From G963667425 sp963667425 [NCBI: bacterium] (GTDB lineage Bacteria; UBP6; UBA1177): 64,000 nt of DNA. The translations under genes were made by a program, and so were the position numbers. Of this stretch, positions 39,870-49,712 are shown in pieces. Location of the stretch: positions 1,054,001 to 1,118,000 of the forward strand of contig OY763407.1 of assembly GCA_963667425.1 (NCBI GenBank), written 5' to 3'. Numbering within the stretch: position 1 is the stretch's first letter; each line of letters starts with the position of its first letter. The notes below the pieces were generated by a model. The model was not told where the DNA came from, made no database searches, and worked only from the letters and a program-made list of their open reading frames with translations.

Positions 39870-42206
39870 CTATCTTATATTTATTTTCTCAAGTGCAAGC
39901 CCACCGGGATAACTATACGAAATATAATGATCGAGTCCGTAAATGTCAACTCCGAGCAGTGCTTCCTTTTTTGTTCCATTTTCGTTATGATAAGCTTTTA
40001 TTGTGTGATAGCCGCCACCTTGTTTTACATCTTCAGGCAGTGAATTTGCTATTTCTCTAGGCGCATCTTTTGCCGATTTGTTGTGTATTTCATAAAATGT
40101 TGTTACGAATTCAAGTGTTACTGTTCCTGATGTTCTTTCAACTTCCGATTTTCCTGTATTTTCCCATCTTGAGTTATCAGGTTCAATGACTGCTTCATTT
40201 TCGGTTCCTTCATCTATAACTATTGTCGCCCCTTTTTCGGTTGTGATTCCAAGGTAGCCATAGTTAAGATTTCCGTTTACAAAGATGTTGTATGATGATT
40301 TGTACTGTCCTGCCGGAACTGCATAGCTCATTGCGGGATCTCCCCCTTTGTTCTTGAGCTGAAGCACATAGTTTGTATCTTCAACGCTTGGGATTCCGAC
40401 ATATTCTTCCGATGGAATAAGTTTTAAGACCATTATTGCTTTGTCTGATTTTATGAGATGATTAAACACGTCGTTAAATTCAAATATTTTTCCTGCATCG
40501 AGGTTAACTGTGGTAAGGCAGTATTCACCTGTTTCCGAGAGGTTTCCTTCACTGTCGCTTGACACGCAGTCAAGTGAGCCGACTTTGCTGTTCCAGAATG
40601 TGTCTCCTACTGATGTTACCCAGTCCTGCTGCATGTATGAGCTTCCGCACCAGTAGGCATCTGTCGGATAATCTGGAGCTTCTTCGACTGCAATTTCATA
40701 TTTTGGTGTTATTATCTTTACTTCGGTTTCATCTTCCGATGCCATTATTCTGTAGAATGTTTCTCCGCTTCCGTATGGGCAGGTTGATGTGTGATCTTTT
40801 GCCATGTTTCCGCGTGAACATGTGCAGAATCTGTATCTTGGAGCCATTCTTCCAACTGGATAAACTTTGCCCCATGCGTCAAGCGGCGGAATCTGTTCTT
40901 CAAGATGCTCTGTTCCAAACATGTAGTATGGAACCATAGCTTTTTTCGCTGTACTGAAAAGAGCAATATCCTTATCTGCATTTATCAGTGTTCCTGTAAG
41001 GTCACTTTTGCGGCAGAACTTTCTGCTGTAGACATAGCAGCTTCTGTCATTTACATAGTTGTCGCTTTTTATACAGGTTCTTCCATGAACAGGATCCGCA
41101 TCTTTAATTGCAGGACACGCTGTCACACCATTTAAATCGTCAGCTGTTTCAAGAGAAAGGATTTCTCCTTCGTTTAATACAAAACTTCTCTTAACTCCGG
41201 CTATTAATGCGGAAGTATCATGAGATTCAAGAGATGTATCAGTGTTTAATGTTATCTCTTTTGTGTTTGCTGACGGAGTTATTTCAACTGTTGTTCCGTT
41301 TTGCGTTGCAACAATTACAAAACTTGACGGAGATTCTGATGTCACACCGTTGGCATCTTTTCTGGTATGTGGAACTGTTATTGCGTAATATTTTTTTCCG
41401 AGTGCAAGGTCAGGCAGGAGAAGTGATGCGTCGGATGATGCTATATTTGTATATAAAGGATTAAACTGATAGACAAAAACGGGGTGGTTGGATTCAAGTC
41501 TGTATGCGCTGTATGAAATTGATGTTCCGTCAATGAGATGACGGTCTCCGGCTTCACTTTCCAGATTTATTTCAACCGATTCATAAGGTTTTACGATTGA
41601 ATTCTCAAGTCCGAGAGCTGTAAGATCTATAGTTGAAACGGTATCTGATAAAGTCAGTGTAACATCAGCATTATTTGGATTTGAAACAAGAATTTTGAGA
41701 CCTCTGTACTTTGATTCTGTATTTACACCGTCATAACCTTCATTTCCATAGTTGGAAAGGAGAACTGGTCTGAAAACGCAACCCTGATTTGAAAATGTTC
41801 CAACTTCCGACTGACATGAGGTAAGGCATTTTATGTTTACGTTTGAACAGATAAGACCTTCATCACATGTTTCGGTGTTTTCCCATGTTCCGTCACTTAA
41901 ACAGGTCTGAATTAAAGAACCGCCGGAGCATCTTCTTGCCCCTTCTTCACATTTGTAAGGTTCTTCATCTTCATCAGGAATACCTGATTCATCTGTGTCT
42001 GTAATATCAGCATCCAAGAAATCATCATCAAGAATATCTTCTTCTGAAAGTGCTGAATCAATATCGATATCACTTGTCCCTTCATCCTGATGCTCAAAAT
42101 CAAAATCAATATCATTATCGGTCAGTTCAGGATCAGGATCATCTGAAGATGCACATGAGATAATAAAAAAAGATAAAAGTAAAACAGTAATAAAAATCTT
42201 ATACAT
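39870..42206 (-). CDS. IgGFc-binding-domain lipoprotein (paralogue of 19427-21367)
   Basis: The 778-residue lipoprotein has a signal ending FFIISC and a tether rich in D and E up to about residue 80. A Cys-rich segment with CSGGSLIQTC leads to a long IgGFc_binding-like domain. Shared landmarks with the 19.4-kb paralogue are VYQFNPLYTN, an ASLLLPD segment, VTSVGDTFWNSKVG-type loops and the C-terminal YSYPGGLALEK. It carries a larger cysteine-rich insertion (CPAIKDADPVHGRTC and CTCSRGNMAKDHTSTC). It is probably a surface adhesin. Start ATG 42206 has GGAG upstream and a near-consensus promoter. It is first in an operon with the 391-aa lipoprotein gene. Confidence 0.82.
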   Translation of the reverse strand: MYKIFITVLLLSFFIISCASSDDPDPELTDNDIDFDFEHQDEGTSDIDIDSALSEEDILDDDFLDADITDTDESGIPDEDEEPYKCEEGARRCSGGSLIQTCLSDGTWENTETCDEGLICSNVNIKCLTSCQSEVGTFSNQGCVFRPVLLSNYGNEGYDGVNTESKYRGLKILVSNPNNADVTLTLSDTVSTIDLTALGLENSIVKPYESVEINLESEAGDRHLIDGTSISYSAYRLESNHPVFVYQFNPLYTNIASSDASLLLPDLALGKKYYAITVPHTRKDANGVTSESPSSFVIVATQNGTTVEITPSANTKEITLNTDTSLESHDTSALIAGVKRSFVLNEGEILSLETADDLNGVTACPAIKDADPVHGRTCIKSDNYVNDRSCYVYSRKFCRKSDLTGTLINADKDIALFSTAKKAMVPYYMFGTEHLEEQIPPLDAWGKVYPVGRMAPRYRFCTCSRGNMAKDHTSTCPYGSGETFYRIMASEDETEVKIITPKYEIAVEEAPDYPTDAYWCGSSYMQQDWVTSVGDTFWNSKVGSLDCVSSDSEGNLSETGEYCLTTVNLDAGKIFEFNDVFNHLIKSDKAIMVLKLIPSEEYVGIPSVEDTNYVLQLKNKGGDPAMSYAVPAGQYKSSYNIFVNGNLNYGYLGITTEKGATIVIDEGTENEAVIEPDNSRWENTGKSEVERTSGTVTLEFVTTFYEIHNKSAKDAPREIANSLPEDVKQGGGYHTIKAYHNENGTKKEALLGVDIYGLDHYISYSYPGGLALEKINIR

Positions 42207-42233
42207 AAAAACTCCGCTTAGAAAACACAGTGA

Positions 42234-42262
42234 ATTTTACTGTCTATTTGATTCATTGTCAA
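42234..42262 (-). promoter_or_regulatory. Promoter of the IgGFc lipoprotein operon
   Basis: The minus strand has TTGACA (42257-42262), 17 bases and TAAAAT (42234-42239). The start is near 42227, giving a leader of about 20 bases. Confidence 0.7.
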
Positions 42263-42313
42263 ACGAAAGCTGATAAAAACTTAAAAAAAACCTTAATATT
42301 TTCTATTTGTTCA

Positions 42314-42342
42314 TTGACAAAATGACTCTTTTGAGATTTAAT
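42314..42342 (+). promoter_or_regulatory. Promoter of the metallophosphoesterase gene
   Basis: TTGACA (42314-42319), 17 bases and TTTAAT (42337-42342). The transcript starts near 42349. This confirms the start at ATG 42376 and excludes the upstream TTG at 42307. It is divergent from the promoter at 42234-42262. Confidence 0.68.
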
Positions 42343-42375
42343 TCAGAAGTGATACTTAATGAATGCGAGGGGACA

Positions 42376-44655
42376 ATGAGGTTTGTATTAATTTTTATTT
42401 TTATTTGCTCTTTAGCAGGTTCTATCTGGGCAGAATCTTTTGTTTCAATCGAAGGTTATCCGGTTTCTCAGAAAGAATTTAAAGACTACACAGATTTTGA
42501 ACAAATAATTCCTGTAAATGAACCTAAAATAAAAGAGATTTTATATCCTGTATATGGTTTTGCTGCTTTTGTCTCTTTGGATGACCCTGAATTCTCTGTA
42601 ATAATAAAAGCAGAAAATATTGATAAAACAACCAAATGTGTTATCGGGAAATTTAATAATGACTCTTTTATCCCGATGCTGACTGTTTTACCTGAGAAAG
42701 CAGAAACACTTGAAGAAGGTATCATTAAGCTTACATTTAAAGCTCCTGTCATTTTTCCTTCATCTGTTTTTGACATCAAAATAGTTTCAGGTGAAAATGA
42801 ATATGTTTCAAAAAATTCACTTTCTTTCAGAAAGGATGTTCCTTTTTCATTTATGGTTTATACAGATCCGCAGATAGAAGATTTGCAATCCAAAAAAGAA
42901 CTTGTAAGTTCTATGAACTTTAACAGCAAGGAATATCCTGGCTACTCTAATGATATAACAGATTATTCAATTCAGTTCGGTGTTATCAAACAGGCTTTTT
43001 CAGAACTCAGTATATCAACTTATGATGCCACAATTGGTCTTGGAGATATGGTTTTCAGTATGAACTACATAAGAGAATACAGTGAATTTGTATCTCTCCT
43101 TGAAAATCTTCAGCTTCCGCTTTTTACTGTACCAGGCAATCATGACGGATATGCAAAATTTTTAAGCGAAAACGATTTTGATTCAGGTCTTGAGTTTGAC
43201 GGACTTAATTACTGGGCAAAGTATTTCGGTCCGAGATATTTTTCATTTAAAGTCAATGGAGAAGTTTTCCTCATGCTTAACAGCTATGGCGGCAATGCAA
43301 TAAGAAGAGCTTCAGGAAGACCTGTCGGAATCGGCGAAGCTGCTGCAACTCCTATAAGTAACTGGGGAGGTTTTGTTGAAGAGGAACAGCTTCAGTTTGC
43401 AAAAGATACTCTTAAGGAAAATAATGTTTTCGGGATTTTCTCACATCAGAATCCTTTAGGAAATATGTCCAAAGATCACAAATATCATGCCAACAAGGAA
43501 TTTCCTAAAGACTCTATAATTGGAGTTATTGATGCACAGGAATGGAATTATGATTCTGAAGATTATGACTGCAATATTACAGATTCAATAATAGCGGAAA
43601 CATCTACGTATAATACAGGAACAAGAATTGCCGATATGATGGCATCATCATCGACAGATCTTTATTTTGTAGGACATACCCACAGCGACAGAACTTATCA
43701 TTTTGCTCCTGGAGATGAACTTGTTCCCGATACAGGCATAAAAGCGGACAAGGATATTTATTTTGTTGAAGTTACAACTGCTGCTGCAAGTGGAGATTTC
43801 TGGGGAATGAGACCAGTAAAATATTCTCAGAACGGAGAAACTGTTATAGATTATCTTTGCGAAAAAGGGGCTGAATGTCTTCCTGACAAAAACCCTAAAG
43901 GTTTTCAGTCAAGACCTATAGGAAATATATGGGCTGAATTTAAATGGAATAGTAACGATGGGGAACAGAGTTCCTATTTCAGAGGCGGTGACGGCATAGC
44001 TCAGGATGTAAATGTTTCAATAACAAATATGCTTCCTACAGATGAAGAGCTCAGGTTCAGATTTATCATGCCTGCTAACAAAAAAGGATTTAAAACTGAT
44101 TCTGAAATATATACCGTTGAAAATGTAATGGTTTCCGATGACCTTGAAACATCTTTTGTAACGGTTAGAGGAACTGCTGAAGCTGGAAATACAAAAGACA
44201 CTTTTCTGAATAAGAATTTCAATAAAAAAGAAGAGGCTTTCATGCTTACAATTGCTGATTCTGCACCTGAAGAGCCTTCTGTAACATATGACGAAAATAT
44301 AAATGAAGATGATCCTTTTAATTTTACTGTTGAAAATAGTGACGAGTTTGCCCATCTTATATGGAAAAGAAGCGGACTTACTGTTGCAGACACCCCTTCT
44401 TTTAACATAAAATTTGATGACTACAGTGAAACTGAAAATATTACCCTTGTTTATATTGATGAAAAAGGCGGCTGGGGAAAAAAAGATTTTACTGTAACTG
44501 TAACTATGAATCCTGATGAACCTGACGAAGATTTTAATTCTGAAACAGATGATGATGCAATTTCTTCTGATGAGGATTCTGAAAAGTCTGATGATGACGT
44601 TTCAAACCCGACTATTCACAAAAGCTCAGGATGCGGCTGCTCTCTTATTTTCTAA
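42376..44655 (+). CDS. Exported calcineurin-like phosphoesterase with acidic spacer and terminal GCGCS motif
   Basis: The 759-residue protein has a signal peptide (FICSLAGSIWAES) and no lipobox. A metallophosphoesterase domain carries the metal-binding motifs TIGLGDMVFS, PGNHDG, FSHQNP and VGHTHSDR. C-terminal beta-sandwich regions follow, then a D/E/S-rich spacer (about 710-745). The protein ends SGCGCSLIF, with cysteines 753 and 755. The same kind of ending occurs in the 1324-aa adhesin. It probably hydrolyses phosphoesters outside the inner membrane, with unknown substrate. ATG 42376 follows GAGGGGAC. The EamA transporter gene follows 19 bases downstream. Confidence 0.88.
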   Translation: MRFVLIFIFICSLAGSIWAESFVSIEGYPVSQKEFKDYTDFEQIIPVNEPKIKEILYPVYGFAAFVSLDDPEFSVIIKAENIDKTTKCVIGKFNNDSFIPMLTVLPEKAETLEEGIIKLTFKAPVIFPSSVFDIKIVSGENEYVSKNSLSFRKDVPFSFMVYTDPQIEDLQSKKELVSSMNFNSKEYPGYSNDITDYSIQFGVIKQAFSELSISTYDATIGLGDMVFSMNYIREYSEFVSLLENLQLPLFTVPGNHDGYAKFLSENDFDSGLEFDGLNYWAKYFGPRYFSFKVNGEVFLMLNSYGGNAIRRASGRPVGIGEAAATPISNWGGFVEEEQLQFAKDTLKENNVFGIFSHQNPLGNMSKDHKYHANKEFPKDSIIGVIDAQEWNYDSEDYDCNITDSIIAETSTYNTGTRIADMMASSSTDLYFVGHTHSDRTYHFAPGDELVPDTGIKADKDIYFVEVTTAAASGDFWGMRPVKYSQNGETVIDYLCEKGAECLPDKNPKGFQSRPIGNIWAEFKWNSNDGEQSSYFRGGDGIAQDVNVSITNMLPTDEELRFRFIMPANKKGFKTDSEIYTVENVMVSDDLETSFVTVRGTAEAGNTKDTFLNKNFNKKEEAFMLTIADSAPEEPSVTYDENINEDDPFNFTVENSDEFAHLIWKRSGLTVADTPSFNIKFDDYSETENITLVYIDEKGGWGKKDFTVTVTMNPDEPDEDFNSETDDDAISSDEDSEKSDDDVSNPTIHKSSGCGCSLIF

Positions 44656-44674
44656 CTTCAGGTTATAATTATAT

Positions 44675-45580
44675 ATGAAAAAATATATCACATATACACA
44701 GTTAACTCTTTCTATGCTTTTCTGGGGATGTTCTTTTGTTTGGACAACTATAGTTTACAAAACCTATAATCCCCTTACAACTGTTCTATTAAGACTTGTT
44801 TTGTCTTCATCTATTTTGATTCCTCTCCTTTTTATAAGAAGGGTTAACCTTAAAGCGATTGTTAAAGACTGGAAAATATTTGCAGCTATAGCTTTCTTTG
44901 AACCTTTTCTCTATTTTATGGGAGAAAGTTTCGGTGTAAAATACACATCACCTACTGTCAGCGCTGTTGTTATATCGACAATTCCGCTTATAACTCCATT
45001 TTTTGCCTATTTTTTCCTAAAAGAAAAGATAACGCTAATGAATTTCACCGGTCTTGTAATATCTTTTATTGGAATAATGCTTGTTATATTAAATAAAGAT
45101 TTATCTTTTTCTGCTGAGCCTAAAGGGCTTGCTTTTTTATTCTTTGCTGTTTTTTCTTCCATGGGCTATGGTGTTTTTATTAAACCTCTATCCGAAAAAT
45201 ATGACACATTAAGCATTATCACAATACAAAATGCTATAGGAATACTGTATTTTTCACCATTTTTTATCTCTCTTGAGTTTTCTCATTTTATAAAAGCTGT
45301 TCCCTCTTCTGAGACTTTCCTGTCACTTATTCTTCTCTCTACATTTTCTTCAGTTCTTGCCTTTTTTCTCTTTATAAAAGCATATAAAGTAATAGGGCTT
45401 GTAAAAGCTAACAGCTTTACCAATATGATACCTGTTTTCACAGCAATATTTGCATTTATACTTGTTGGTGAAATGTTCTCTTTGCGTAAATCTTTTGGAA
45501 TTATTCTTGTAATTGCCGGTCTTTTCCTATCTCAAATAAAGAAATTTTCTAAAAACATGGATGCGACTGAAAATATTTAA
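44675..45580 (+). CDS. EamA/DMT-family transporter
   Basis: The 301-residue protein has ten predicted membrane helices in two EamA repeats. The first repeat begins LTLSMLFWGCSFVWTTIVYK and contains VVISTIPLITPFFAYFFLKE. The second carries NMIPVFTAIFAFILVGE, the conserved Pro-containing helix followed by Glu. Relatives export amino acids, metabolites or drugs, and the substrate here is unknown. It lies 19 bases after the phosphoesterase and may be cotranscribed. Its end nearly meets the convergent LD-carboxypeptidase gene (four-base gap). Confidence 0.93.
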   Translation: MKKYITYTQLTLSMLFWGCSFVWTTIVYKTYNPLTTVLLRLVLSSSILIPLLFIRRVNLKAIVKDWKIFAAIAFFEPFLYFMGESFGVKYTSPTVSAVVISTIPLITPFFAYFFLKEKITLMNFTGLVISFIGIMLVILNKDLSFSAEPKGLAFLFFAVFSSMGYGVFIKPLSEKYDTLSIITIQNAIGILYFSPFFISLEFSHFIKAVPSSETFLSLILLSTFSSVLAFFLFIKAYKVIGLVKANSFTNMIPVFTAIFAFILVGEMFSLRKSFGIILVIAGLFLSQIKKFSKNMDATENI

Positions 45581-45584
45581 AGAA

Positions 45585-46499
45585 TTAATATGAAAGTGTT
45601 TTTGCTTCTGTATCTAAAGTTCCCATAGCACCAAGCATTATTGCCATATTCTGCTCATCATGACCTGCCGGAAAACCTGCAAGAACAGGAATAGAACTGT
45701 CAAGTCCCATAGCATTTAAGATAAGACCATAATGAACAAACTTTGTTGCCGGAGGTCTGAATTCTTTATATGAAACATCTCCGAGGAGAAGACCTTTTAT
45801 TTTTTTAAATTTACCTGCGAGCCTCATTTGAGTGAGAGCTCTGTCTATTTTATAAGGAGGTTCATTTACGTCTTCAAGAAAAAGTATGGAATTATCAAAA
45901 TCAGGTTCATAAGGAGTTCCCATAAGAGTTGCTAAAGATGTAATATTCCCACCTTTAACAACACCTTTTGCAACACCTGGCTGAACAGTCATTCCTTTTT
46001 TTGCAAAAGTTGAAAAAGCCTTGTCACCACCCTGAAGCAGTTCAATAATTCTTGTTTTTGAAAACTGATCAATTTTATTTATTGTAGTAATGTTTGGGCC
46101 ATGAATTGAAACAAAACCGCATTTATCAATAAAGTAGGAATGTAAAACTGTTATATCACTGAAACCTATCATAAGTTTAGGATTATTTTTTATCTCTTCA
46201 ATATTTTCATCAAGATATGGAAGAAGCTGAATTGCTCCATAACCGCCTCTTATAGCCCAGATGGCTTCTGTTTCCTTATCTTTAAAAGCATTTATAAGCT
46301 CTTCGGCTCTGCTCATTGAAGTTCCGGCACAGTAGTAATCCTTCTCAAAAATTCTATTGCGATCCCAGCTTGGTTTTATCTTATTTAATTTAAGATGTGT
46401 CACACCGGCATTAAAAAGCTGTTTATCAAAAGTACCTGAAGGCGCCACAAGTGTTACTTTGCCTCTAAAAGAGAGTGGTTTTAATTCGAAGTAAGACAT
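45585..46499 (-). CDS. ldcA: LD-carboxypeptidase (peptidase family S66)
   Basis: The 304-residue protein cleaves the terminal D-Ala from murein tetrapeptides (L,D bond) in cell-wall recycling. Family motifs are VTLVAPSGTF at the N-terminus, AIWAIRGGYGAIQLLPYLD and MIGFSDITVL with the nucleophilic serine. FLEDVNEPPYKIDRAL and AGFPAGHDEQN carry the candidate Glu and His of the Ser-Glu-His triad. There is no signal peptide, as for cytoplasmic LdcA. ATG 46499 is preferred because homologues begin at about this point; the frame is open further upstream. A microcin-immunity MccF-like role cannot be excluded. Confidence 0.92.
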   Translation of the reverse strand: MSYFELKPLSFRGKVTLVAPSGTFDKQLFNAGVTHLKLNKIKPSWDRNRIFEKDYYCAGTSMSRAEELINAFKDKETEAIWAIRGGYGAIQLLPYLDENIEEIKNNPKLMIGFSDITVLHSYFIDKCGFVSIHGPNITTINKIDQFSKTRIIELLQGGDKAFSTFAKKGMTVQPGVAKGVVKGGNITSLATLMGTPYEPDFDNSILFLEDVNEPPYKIDRALTQMRLAGKFKKIKGLLLGDVSYKEFRPPATKFVHYGLILNAMGLDSSIPVLAGFPAGHDEQNMAIMLGAMGTLDTEAKTLSY

Positions 46500-46567
46500 A
46501 TCACAGTTCCGTAATAAGTTAACAAACAGAGCGATTCTACAACAAAAAAAGGTTTTTTCTATTTTTT

Positions 46568-46596
46568 TTGACATAAAAAGAAAGTAATATTAACCT
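46568..46596 (+). promoter_or_regulatory. Promoter of the TPR membrane-protein gene
   Basis: TTGACA (46568-46573), 17 bases and TAACCT (46591-46596). The start is near 46603, so ATG 46634 with AGGA upstream is the likely start codon. Confidence 0.55.
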
Positions 46597-46633
46597 AGTG
46601 CGTTTTTTGCTGTTCGTTATTAGGATAAAAGTT

Positions 46634-47497
46634 ATGGAAAACACCCCTAACAGTAATGATATAAAAGAAATCAGAAAGATAGTCATACAGAATCTAAATG
46701 CGGTAAATGCACTTGAAGCTTCACTCAAAGAAGTAAAAACTATTGTAAAAGCCGAAAACAGAGGTAATAAAAGAGAATATGTTGTAATTTTTCTTTTTAT
46801 TACTGTCGTAATTCTTGCTTTTTATTTCTATTTTTCAGCACAGACATCATACAACAAAGAGAAATATTCACTTCTCAAGGAAGAACAGGAATATCTGAAA
46901 ACAAATATCAAAGAACTTAAAACCACTATTTCAGAAATGGAAAACAGTGATATTAAAGCATATAATTTATATCTTGCTCTTAAGGAAAACTCTCCTGACA
47001 AGGCTTTGAAACAATATTCAGATTTTAATTTAAGTTCACTTTCAAGACTTGAAAGACTCGTTATTGACCGTGATGTAAGCATGATAAGACTTAAAGCCGC
47101 AATTATAAAATATGAAGAAGCAGAAACACTATTTAAACGTAAAAGTTATGAAGCTGCTATCAGAACTTATGATGAAAGCCTTAAAATTGCCTCAACCGGA
47201 GATCATGTAACAACAATATTCTATCACACTGCTCTTTCATATTACCGTTTGAAGCAATATGATAAGGCCGCAATTGCATTTGAAAGATATCTTTTTGCAT
47301 CCACAAAATCGAGTTTTGAAAAAGATAAAGCAGAACTGCTTCTTGGTGTCTGTTATGAAAAGCAGAATCAGTACAGCAGAGCCTATGAATTTTACAACCA
47401 AACACTTATAGATAACAGACATTCAAGATTCAAATCAACGATTGTTGACAGAATGAAAAATATATCAAGAAAACTTACAAAAACAGCTGAAAATTAA
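46634..47497 (+). CDS. Membrane-anchored coiled-coil TPR protein
   Basis: The 287-residue protein has a charged cytoplasmic head of about 50 residues and one membrane helix at about 55-75 (VVIFLFITVVILAFYFYF). A coiled coil at about 82-115 follows (EEQEYLKTNIKELKTTISEM), and then TPR-like helices (AIIKYEEAETLFKRKSYEAA; TALSYYRLKQYDKAAIAF; LLGVCYEKQNQYSRAYEFY). Such proteins usually scaffold envelope complexes. No specific family is recognised. The start at 46634 agrees with the promoter at 46568-46596. Its stop overlaps the convergent DUF1566 lipoprotein gene by four bases. Confidence 0.8.
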   Translation: MENTPNSNDIKEIRKIVIQNLNAVNALEASLKEVKTIVKAENRGNKREYVVIFLFITVVILAFYFYFSAQTSYNKEKYSLLKEEQEYLKTNIKELKTTISEMENSDIKAYNLYLALKENSPDKALKQYSDFNLSSLSRLERLVIDRDVSMIRLKAAIIKYEEAETLFKRKSYEAAIRTYDESLKIASTGDHVTTIFYHTALSYYRLKQYDKAAIAFERYLFASTKSSFEKDKAELLLGVCYEKQNQYSRAYEFYNQTLIDNRHSRFKSTIVDRMKNISRKLTKTAEN

Positions 47498-48381
47498 CCT
47501 TCTGAATCGTCATCTGAAATTTCATTTGAATCTTCGTCATTGGTTTCATTATCCTGATCTGATGGTTCATCTCCTGACATATCTCTAACGCAAACGATGC
47601 TTGCTTTTTCAATATAAATCGATTTTCCGGTTATAGACCCTTCGGAAAAAACTACAAGCCATGAATACTGAGTAGAATCTCCGCTCATTTTATAAAATGT
47701 GGATGACCAGACCATCGACTGCCAGTTTTCAGGACAAGTGAATCCGCTCCAGTAACAACCGCCGGTTCCTTCAGTACTGGATCTGTACTGGCAGACATCG
47801 TTACAATTCTCCTGTCCGCATTTGTAACCTGTGCAGAAAGTTCCATCATCATATTCTTTACCAACTTCACAATCTCCGCCTGTAGCAGTATCTTCACAGC
47901 CTACAATTAACTTTCTCAGTTCTATTATTGTAGGAAGTCTCCAGTCATCGTAACCTCCATAAGAAAGATTATCGCAGAAATAATTGGCATATACAGTATC
48001 ATCATCAGCGGTAGCACCTTTTGTTTCAGCTTCATATTTAAAGGAGATACCTTCCGGAAAGAAAACTTTTCCTGTCCACATAACCATGTTATCAACATCT
48101 TTTTTTACAGGTTCCGATGAATCTGACACGCACTGAAGTTCATCCGTGCAAACAAGACCGTCATCGCAACCTTTGTCAGTTCTGCATGGCTGATTAAGCC
48201 CTCCTTCAGTCTGAACATCTTCATCAATTACAGTATCATCATTTAAAACATCTTCCTCATTATCGACCTTAAGGATATCAGAATCATCATCTGTTAAATG
48301 CGAAGTTGAAGAGTTATTGCCACATGAAACAGAAACAGTAAACGCCATAATAAACGTAATCAGTAATAAAAATCTATTCAT
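47494..48381 (-). CDS. DUF1566 (Lcl-like) acidic-tether lipoprotein
   Basis: The 295-residue lipoprotein has a signal ending FTVSVSC and an acidic tether (about 28-60). A Cys-rich segment follows (CRTDKGCDDGLVC), and then a DUF1566 domain with VMWTGKVFF, YDDWRLPTIIELRKLI, MVWSSTF and VCVRD. DUF1566 overlaps the Lcl C-terminal (collagen-like protein) domain, of unknown ligand. The C-terminus is acidic again (DQDNETNDEDSNE). GGAGG before ATG 48381 supports the start. It is the intact relative of the interrupted gene at 35708-36346. Confidence 0.87.
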   Translation of the reverse strand: MNRFLLLITFIMAFTVSVSCGNNSSTSHLTDDDSDILKVDNEEDVLNDDTVIDEDVQTEGGLNQPCRTDKGCDDGLVCTDELQCVSDSSEPVKKDVDNMVMWTGKVFFPEGISFKYEAETKGATADDDTVYANYFCDNLSYGGYDDWRLPTIIELRKLIVGCEDTATGGDCEVGKEYDDGTFCTGYKCGQENCNDVCQYRSSTEGTGGCYWSGFTCPENWQSMVWSSTFYKMSGDSTQYSWLVVFSEGSITGKSIYIEKASIVCVRDMSGDEPSDQDNETNDEDSNEISDDDSEG

Positions 48382-48559
48382 AATACCTCCGGTAAGAAAT
48401 TCTTAATAATTTTAACAAAACAGTAATATAAATCAAATACTTTATACAGTTAAAGAAAAAAGATTAAACATTGTTAAGATAGATATGTTTATTTTTGATT
48501 TTATCAAACATAAGTGTAGTATTAAAAGTCTATTTATTAATATAATCGGAGTCTGCATC

Positions 48560-49705
48560 ATGCTGTTACAAAATGGAAACATTTTCAGATCGGACGGTAC
48601 TTTTCTTGAACATTGGGATATAAGATGTGAACGCGGTCAGATTAAAATGATAGCTGAAAATATAAAACCCCTTAAAGATGAAGAAACTGTTAACCTAAAT
48701 GGATATAACGTATTTCCAGGATTTATCGATGCTCATTCACATGTTGGTCTTTATTCGGATCCTGGTGTTGAAGCTAATAATGATGGAAACGAAATAGGAG
48801 AACCTGTTTCTCCTGAAGTAAGAGCAATAGATGCAATAAATCTTGAAGACCTTGCTTTAAAAGACGCTGTAAACTGCGGAATAACATCTGTATTTACCGG
48901 TCCTGGAAGTGCAAATATCATTGGAGGACAGTCCGCATTTATAAAAACAGCCGGAAGCAATATAGTTGACAGAAGAGTTGTAATGTCTTACTGCGGACTT
49001 AAAGCAGCACTTGGAGAAAACCCAAAAGTTGTTTACGGTTCTATGAAAAAAACGCCTTCAACAAGAATGGGAAATGCCGCAATCATGAGAAAAACTTTTG
49101 TGAAAGCTCAAAACTACATGAAAAAACTTAAAAAAGGGGAGGATGTCGAAAGAGATCTTGGTTTGGAAGCCATTATAGATGTACTTAAAAGAAAAGTTCC
49201 TTTAAGATGTCATGCTCACAGAGTTGATGATATTGCAACAATAATAAGAATCAGAGATGAATTCGGATTTGATCTGGTTATTGAACATGCAACGGACGGT
49301 CATAAAATACCCGATTACATAGCAGAGAAAAAAGTTCCTTGTGTCGTTGGTCCATCAATGACGGCAAGATGTAAAGAGGAGCTTAAAGACAAAACTTTTG
49401 CTACACCAAATATACTTCATTCCAAGGGCGTTTTATTTGCTATAACAACCGATGCGCCTGTGCTGCCTCTTCAATATCTTCCCGTAATGGCAGGATTTGC
49501 AGTCAAAGAAGGTTTACCATGGAATGAGGCTATAAAAGGGATAACAATTAATGCTGCTGAGATTTGCGGTGTTTCATCAAGAGTTGGTTCAATTGATGTT
49601 GGTAAAGATGCCGATATAACAGTATACCGAGGTGATCCTTTATCTATTGAAGGTAAATGCATGTTAACTGTTGTTGATGGAAAAATTGAATACTGTGCAC
49701 TCTGA
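48560..49705 (+). CDS. Amidohydrolase of the imidazolonepropionase/dihydroorotase-like superfamily
   Basis: The 381-residue cytoplasmic protein has the metal site FPGFIDAHSHVGLY (HxH), RCHAHRVDD, VIEHATDG and ITTDAPVLP with the catalytic Asp. The C-terminal composite domain ends VGSIDVGKDADITVYRGDP. ATG 48560 is chosen over 48485: GGAG lies eight bases before it, and the protein then begins MLLQNGNIF as usual for the family. The substrate is unknown. Absence of hut neighbours and the sequence around the active site argue against calling it HutI. TGA is its stop, one of the clear uses of TGA as a stop here. Confidence 0.88.
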   Translation: MLLQNGNIFRSDGTFLEHWDIRCERGQIKMIAENIKPLKDEETVNLNGYNVFPGFIDAHSHVGLYSDPGVEANNDGNEIGEPVSPEVRAIDAINLEDLALKDAVNCGITSVFTGPGSANIIGGQSAFIKTAGSNIVDRRVVMSYCGLKAALGENPKVVYGSMKKTPSTRMGNAAIMRKTFVKAQNYMKKLKKGEDVERDLGLEAIIDVLKRKVPLRCHAHRVDDIATIIRIRDEFGFDLVIEHATDGHKIPDYIAEKKVPCVVGPSMTARCKEELKDKTFATPNILHSKGVLFAITTDAPVLPLQYLPVMAGFAVKEGLPWNEAIKGITINAAEICGVSSRVGSIDVGKDADITVYRGDPLSIEGKCMLTVVDGKIEYCAL

Positions 49706-49712
49706 TATTTTA

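Noticed and set aside
48560-49705. Imidazolonepropionase (HutI) completing a histidine pathway with hutU
   Set aside because: It shares only general amidohydrolase motifs and lies 25 kb away among unrelated genes.
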